From the NCBI GenBank assembly GCA_963691655.1, contig OY829328.1:35297890-35361889 (forward strand): a stretch of 64,000 bases of DNA. Reading direction: 5' to 3'. The DNA is from Toxonevra muliebris (lineage: Eukaryota > Arthropoda > Insecta > Diptera > Pallopteridae). The first letter of the stretch is position 1. Every line of letters begins with the position of its first letter. A model generated the notes under the pieces. The model worked only from the letters and a program-made list of their open reading frames with translations. It made no database searches and had not been told where the DNA came from. A program made the translations under genes and the position numbers. This document shows positions 60,473 to 64,000 of the stretch, in pieces.

Positions 60473-63400
60473 GATAAAAACGTTTGGAAATTAGGCAAAT
60501 TTCGACAAATTTTACCAAAAAAAAAGAAAATTTTTTACGGGGTTTTCTACTTTCTGTTGAAAATGGGCTTTGTAAAGAAAATATAATTTCATTCATGAAA
60601 CGTTTTTTTTTTCTCAGTGGGTACCCTAAACTAGTATAAACTTGCAAGTAAACGGCTGATCGAATGTTTTGGCAGTTCATTTTAAACGGGAAAAAATATT
60701 GCGGTTGTGGGAATTTAACCATCCACATTTGAAGTCGATTGTTGTCCAAATACCAATATTTATTTTCCGCTCATTTTAATTGGAACACCACACTTCCTTT
60801 TTAGATATTTTTTTTTGTTTTTCGGCTGCTGAGAATTTTTGCAAATAAAAATGTTACTAGCAGAAACTTCCAGCTATCTTTTTTCTCTCACGTTTTTACG
60901 CTCCCTTTTGGACTGTCTTGCTGCAAGTTTTAAGATTACGTTAACAATTTACAAAAATTTTCTAGGTTGATTTTTTTGCTAAGTCGCCAACATTCCAAAA
61001 CCTAGCTTGACTTGGCTATAGTGGTACTTTTATCACATCATAGCCAAGTATTTAGCCGGCAACCAGTATTGGACTGTATAAATAATTCTGATTTTTTGAG
61101 ATTAATCATCATTCGATTTCTTTCCTTAAAGTATAAGTTATTGAAGATTAAAAGCAGAAATAATTTCAGCTCCTAAAGGCTTCTTCTTTTATGGTGCAAC
61201 AGCCGATGGAGGCCCTTAACTGAGCTTTTCGCGTCTATTTATATTATGTAAGTTATATTTTTACACGTTTCCAAACGGCGAAGTGAAAATCTTTTTATTA
61301 GGCAAATTTTTACTCTTAGAGGTTTTCTATTATCATCAGAGGTGGTGCCGTGTAGAGCCGAGCCGTGAACCGCATTACCCAGCGAAGCAATACCTGCACA
61401 CTTACCTTTAGGCCACGGCTGGTTTATTTTTATTTTAATTAATGGGTTTGTTCAGAGTTATCAGTCCAAATTTAATCTGAACAAATTTCTGAATGTCGGA
61501 ACTCTGAACACAAAACTAAAAAACAGATTCCCATATTCGAATATTTCCGTTTCATTTTGAACATTCGGTTTCGCTATTTATTGCAAAAGTGTAAACAAAT
61601 TTTATTCTGCGTTTTTTTTAGGAAGCACTTAAGTATTTGAATGCATAATATAATAATATTTTTATTATTTTTCGTCGTACCTACAGGAAGCGTTTCTTCA
61701 AAAGTAAAATCAAAATTGAAATATTTTAAGATATATCAGATTTCTTTAACATAAGTATTACAAAACTAGTTGAATAGTAAAATAATTTTATTCAGATAAA
61801 CCTTCACACCTTCACCTTTTCCATTTTTTAACGAAATTGCCACACTGTGCGATGAAGCCTGCTCTTAAAATTCTCACACCATCTACGCGGTCGTACTAAA
61901 TTTATTTGTTTACCTTTTTCGCACCACATTTCAATTACGCTAAATTCCTTCATAACAAAAGAAAAAGTAACGAAAATTAAACATGAATGTTTTACTTCTT
62001 CCTGAAGCCTGACACATCTCGCAGGCGCCGCTGTCGCTCCCACTAAAGAAAAGGATAATATCGCAGTTTTGGGTGTATTGCAGTAGGTATAGGTATGGAG
62101 AGTTTAGTTAGTGAATGAGAGGGTATGGTAATAAAATCCTTTCAGGTTTTTGTTTGTTTGTTTGTTTACAGCAAAACACGCATACTACACGGGGATATGT
62201 TTTTTCTTTTTTGTGAACATCAACAATCAACCATTCCTCTAGCTTCCAAATATCTCCATAATCTGATACCATTCATTACCACCGTTAAACTCAAACCCCA
62301 TTAACCCACAGACGGATCACCACATTCGCACCATACCACACTGAATACACGAATATTTTACGTTGGAAAACTTTCTCAAAATTGAAATTTTCAGGCGCGT
62401 GACACAGACATGTACATACACACATAACTGCTTGCATGCGTGGATATTCAACATGATTGTATCACATTCGGTGAATGTATACATTTGGCTATGTATTGTA
62501 TTTGTATGTGTGGCTTACACGTGTATGAAAAAAAGCTTGTATATACTCATATTGTAAATAAAATTCTGGCGCAGCCATTTGAAACATCTTTACGGCATAA
62601 TTTGTATTTATTGGGCACTTTCTTTTGCAGGTATTCTACAGTAGATTTTTTTTTGTTTTGCATTTTTCATCTCTTGCAGCCGCATAAAAAATTATTATTA
62701 AATTTTAATTTAACAGACATTAACAATATTTTTTTTTTTGGAACATTTACATTTTTCTTCATTTAAATGCATAAATTTAACGTAAATTAAAATTTAGAGC
62801 GTTTTGCACATTATAGGAAAGTACACATTAATAACTTCAGTTTATGTTTTCCTTTAATAAACTCTAAGAGAAGAAAATGTTAAAGGTCACAGGAGCATTT
62901 CCTATTGAGTTGCATCAATCGAATCTCAGGTCATCAGGAAACACATCATGCCTCCATACATTAAAAATCTAAAGCTACAATGTAGTGCGTTATGAAAAGT
63001 TAAATTTTTTTATTTTACATACTAACTCTCTATTCCCTTTGTGTGGGTTTTTAGTACACAACCGCAGAACATTTAGTAATATTTAGATTGAAAATATTTC
63101 AAGGCGTATACTCTTCTCTTATTGCATATCTGTCCATCTATTAGGAGGTTTCTAAAAATTTTAAAGTATCTTCATAACTTTACTTTGTCCTCATTATGTG
63201 AGAAAAAGCTGAAATATTCTCCACTTACCAAATCAAACATATAAACTTCATGTAGTATTTAGAGGGGATCGGAATTAACGCCCACGGCCATAATGTCCAT
63301 GTCCATGTCCATGTACATTTTGACCATATTTTTAGAACTTCCTGTCTGTATCCACAAAATCAGCTAAATAATGGCAATTGTCGGCATCAGCTTGGTTCTT

Positions 63401-64000
63401 TACTGCATTCGTAATAGACAACGAAAAGAAAGAACGAGTTTATGAGCAATACCATAAATCCCATTAAAAATGTGGAATACAATTTGTATGGCTATCTTAA
63501 TGCCTTTTTGTGTTATCGCTAAGAAAGAAAGTTTGATTAGAGTTTAAGCAAAATTGTGTATTTTCAAGTTATCTGCACTTCTATACCAACCAGGGTTCGG
63601 ACTTTACTGTGATCGTAGTAAATTTACTACGTTTTTCGTAAAATTTTAAATTCTACTTTGTCACTCCACATGAGCTAATATTTACTACCATATTTTTCGT
63701 AGCGCATTACTTGCGGAACAAGGTCATCAGACCTGTTTTCCAAAAATCCGCACATATCAAAAGCGTGAATATGGTAACTGATGAGGCCAAAGAAAAAAAA
63801 CAGATATATGCGAAAAGTAGAACTTCTTTAAGGAAATAAAGCTAAATGTACCGGAAGCAGGAAAGAAACGAGCTGAGCACATGATTGTATGATTTTTTAA
63901 TGTTTTTTACTAATTTATGTACTTTTTTTTAATATATTAATATATATTTCTATTAAAAAAATAATAATTTTTACTGTTAGGGAAATTTCTCAATTTACTA
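60473..64000. other. Non-coding tract to window end
   Basis: No supported gene. Simple repeats include (GTTT)n at about 62150-62168 and (TCCATG)n at 63294-63315. A short palindrome, GTAGTAAATTTACTAC, lies near 63626-63641. The GC-richer part at 61190-61430 shows no reading frame I would call. Confidence 0.5.

Noticed and set aside
61828..62043. 71-codon minus frame in a GC-richer patch
   Set aside because: Basic and tryptophan-containing, but with no recognised motif, splice context or element ends around it.
1..64000. CRISPR arrays, bacterial operons, riboswitches or prophage
   Set aside because: No regularly spaced direct repeats with unique spacers and no bacterial gene organisation; the sequence is clearly eukaryotic repeat-rich DNA.

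Overview
This window looks like non-genic, AT-rich chromosomal DNA from a higher dipteran fly, plausibly a tephritid fruit fly or a relative. The evidence is a Mos1-like mariner, Jockey/R1/LOA-type LINE remnants, a 53-nt candidate intron, (CAA)n and (CATA)n microsatellites, and long tracts of unstructured AT-rich sequence. I found no convincing exon of a conserved host gene. The window could be intergenic or inside a very large intron, and the sequence alone does not decide which. Almost everything that can be annotated is mobile DNA, mostly decayed. Protein family names below come from motifs read by eye; no database search was run.

Left part (1-17 kb): a Jockey-like reverse transcriptase relic lies at 0.9-1.5 kb. 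It is followed by a nearly complete Mos1-like mariner (1810-3092) with matched inverted ends and a transposase broken only by two in-frame stops. A 178-bp hAT-like MITE (3584-3761) and a pair of 77-bp inverted repeats 3.2 kb apart (5052/8286) come next. A 1.63-kb element (10831-12460) has long subterminal motif arrays and an open 130-codon frame that I cannot assign to a family. A 1-kb hAT-like element (12690-13691) appears to sit inside an older LINE relic, with more LINE fragments at 14.7-15.1 kb.

Middle (17-39 kb): a SINE with two tRNA-like heads lies at 17259-17693. A foldback structure of about 1.67 kb (26832-28503) encloses a TTAA-flanked MITE. A Harbinger-like relic (28771-29998), an R1-clade LINE tail (33212-33545), a TA-flanked MITE with subterminal repeats (34537-35197) and a decayed piggyBac element (36727-38199) follow. 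The piggyBac element contains a piece of a Tc1/mariner-related transposase gene.

Right part (39-64 kb): a 3-kb LOA-like LINE (minus strand, 39370-42362) retains part of the endonuclease, RT, RNase H and a C-terminal Cys/His region, with several breaks. Next come a TTAA-flanked MITE (45059-45726) whose sister copy is at 30980, a TA-flanked MITE (46049-46788), and a Tc3-like transposon with inverted repeats of about 208 bp (47356-48902). A second foldback lies at 49.8-50.3 kb. Beyond it are a MITE with 9-bp flanking repeats (52141-52669), a perfect 23-bp hairpin (52705-52780), a back-to-back TTAA junction (53099-53126), a second hAT-like MITE with a perfect 8-bp target duplication (59203-59366) and a piggyBac-like MITE (59940-60468).

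The elements form a nested, mostly dead assemblage rather than a pathway. The most notable patterns are the number of different TTAA-flanked families (at least six junction sets), the two long foldbacks that could give double-stranded RNA, the dimeric SINE, and the unidentified element at 10.8-12.5 kb.
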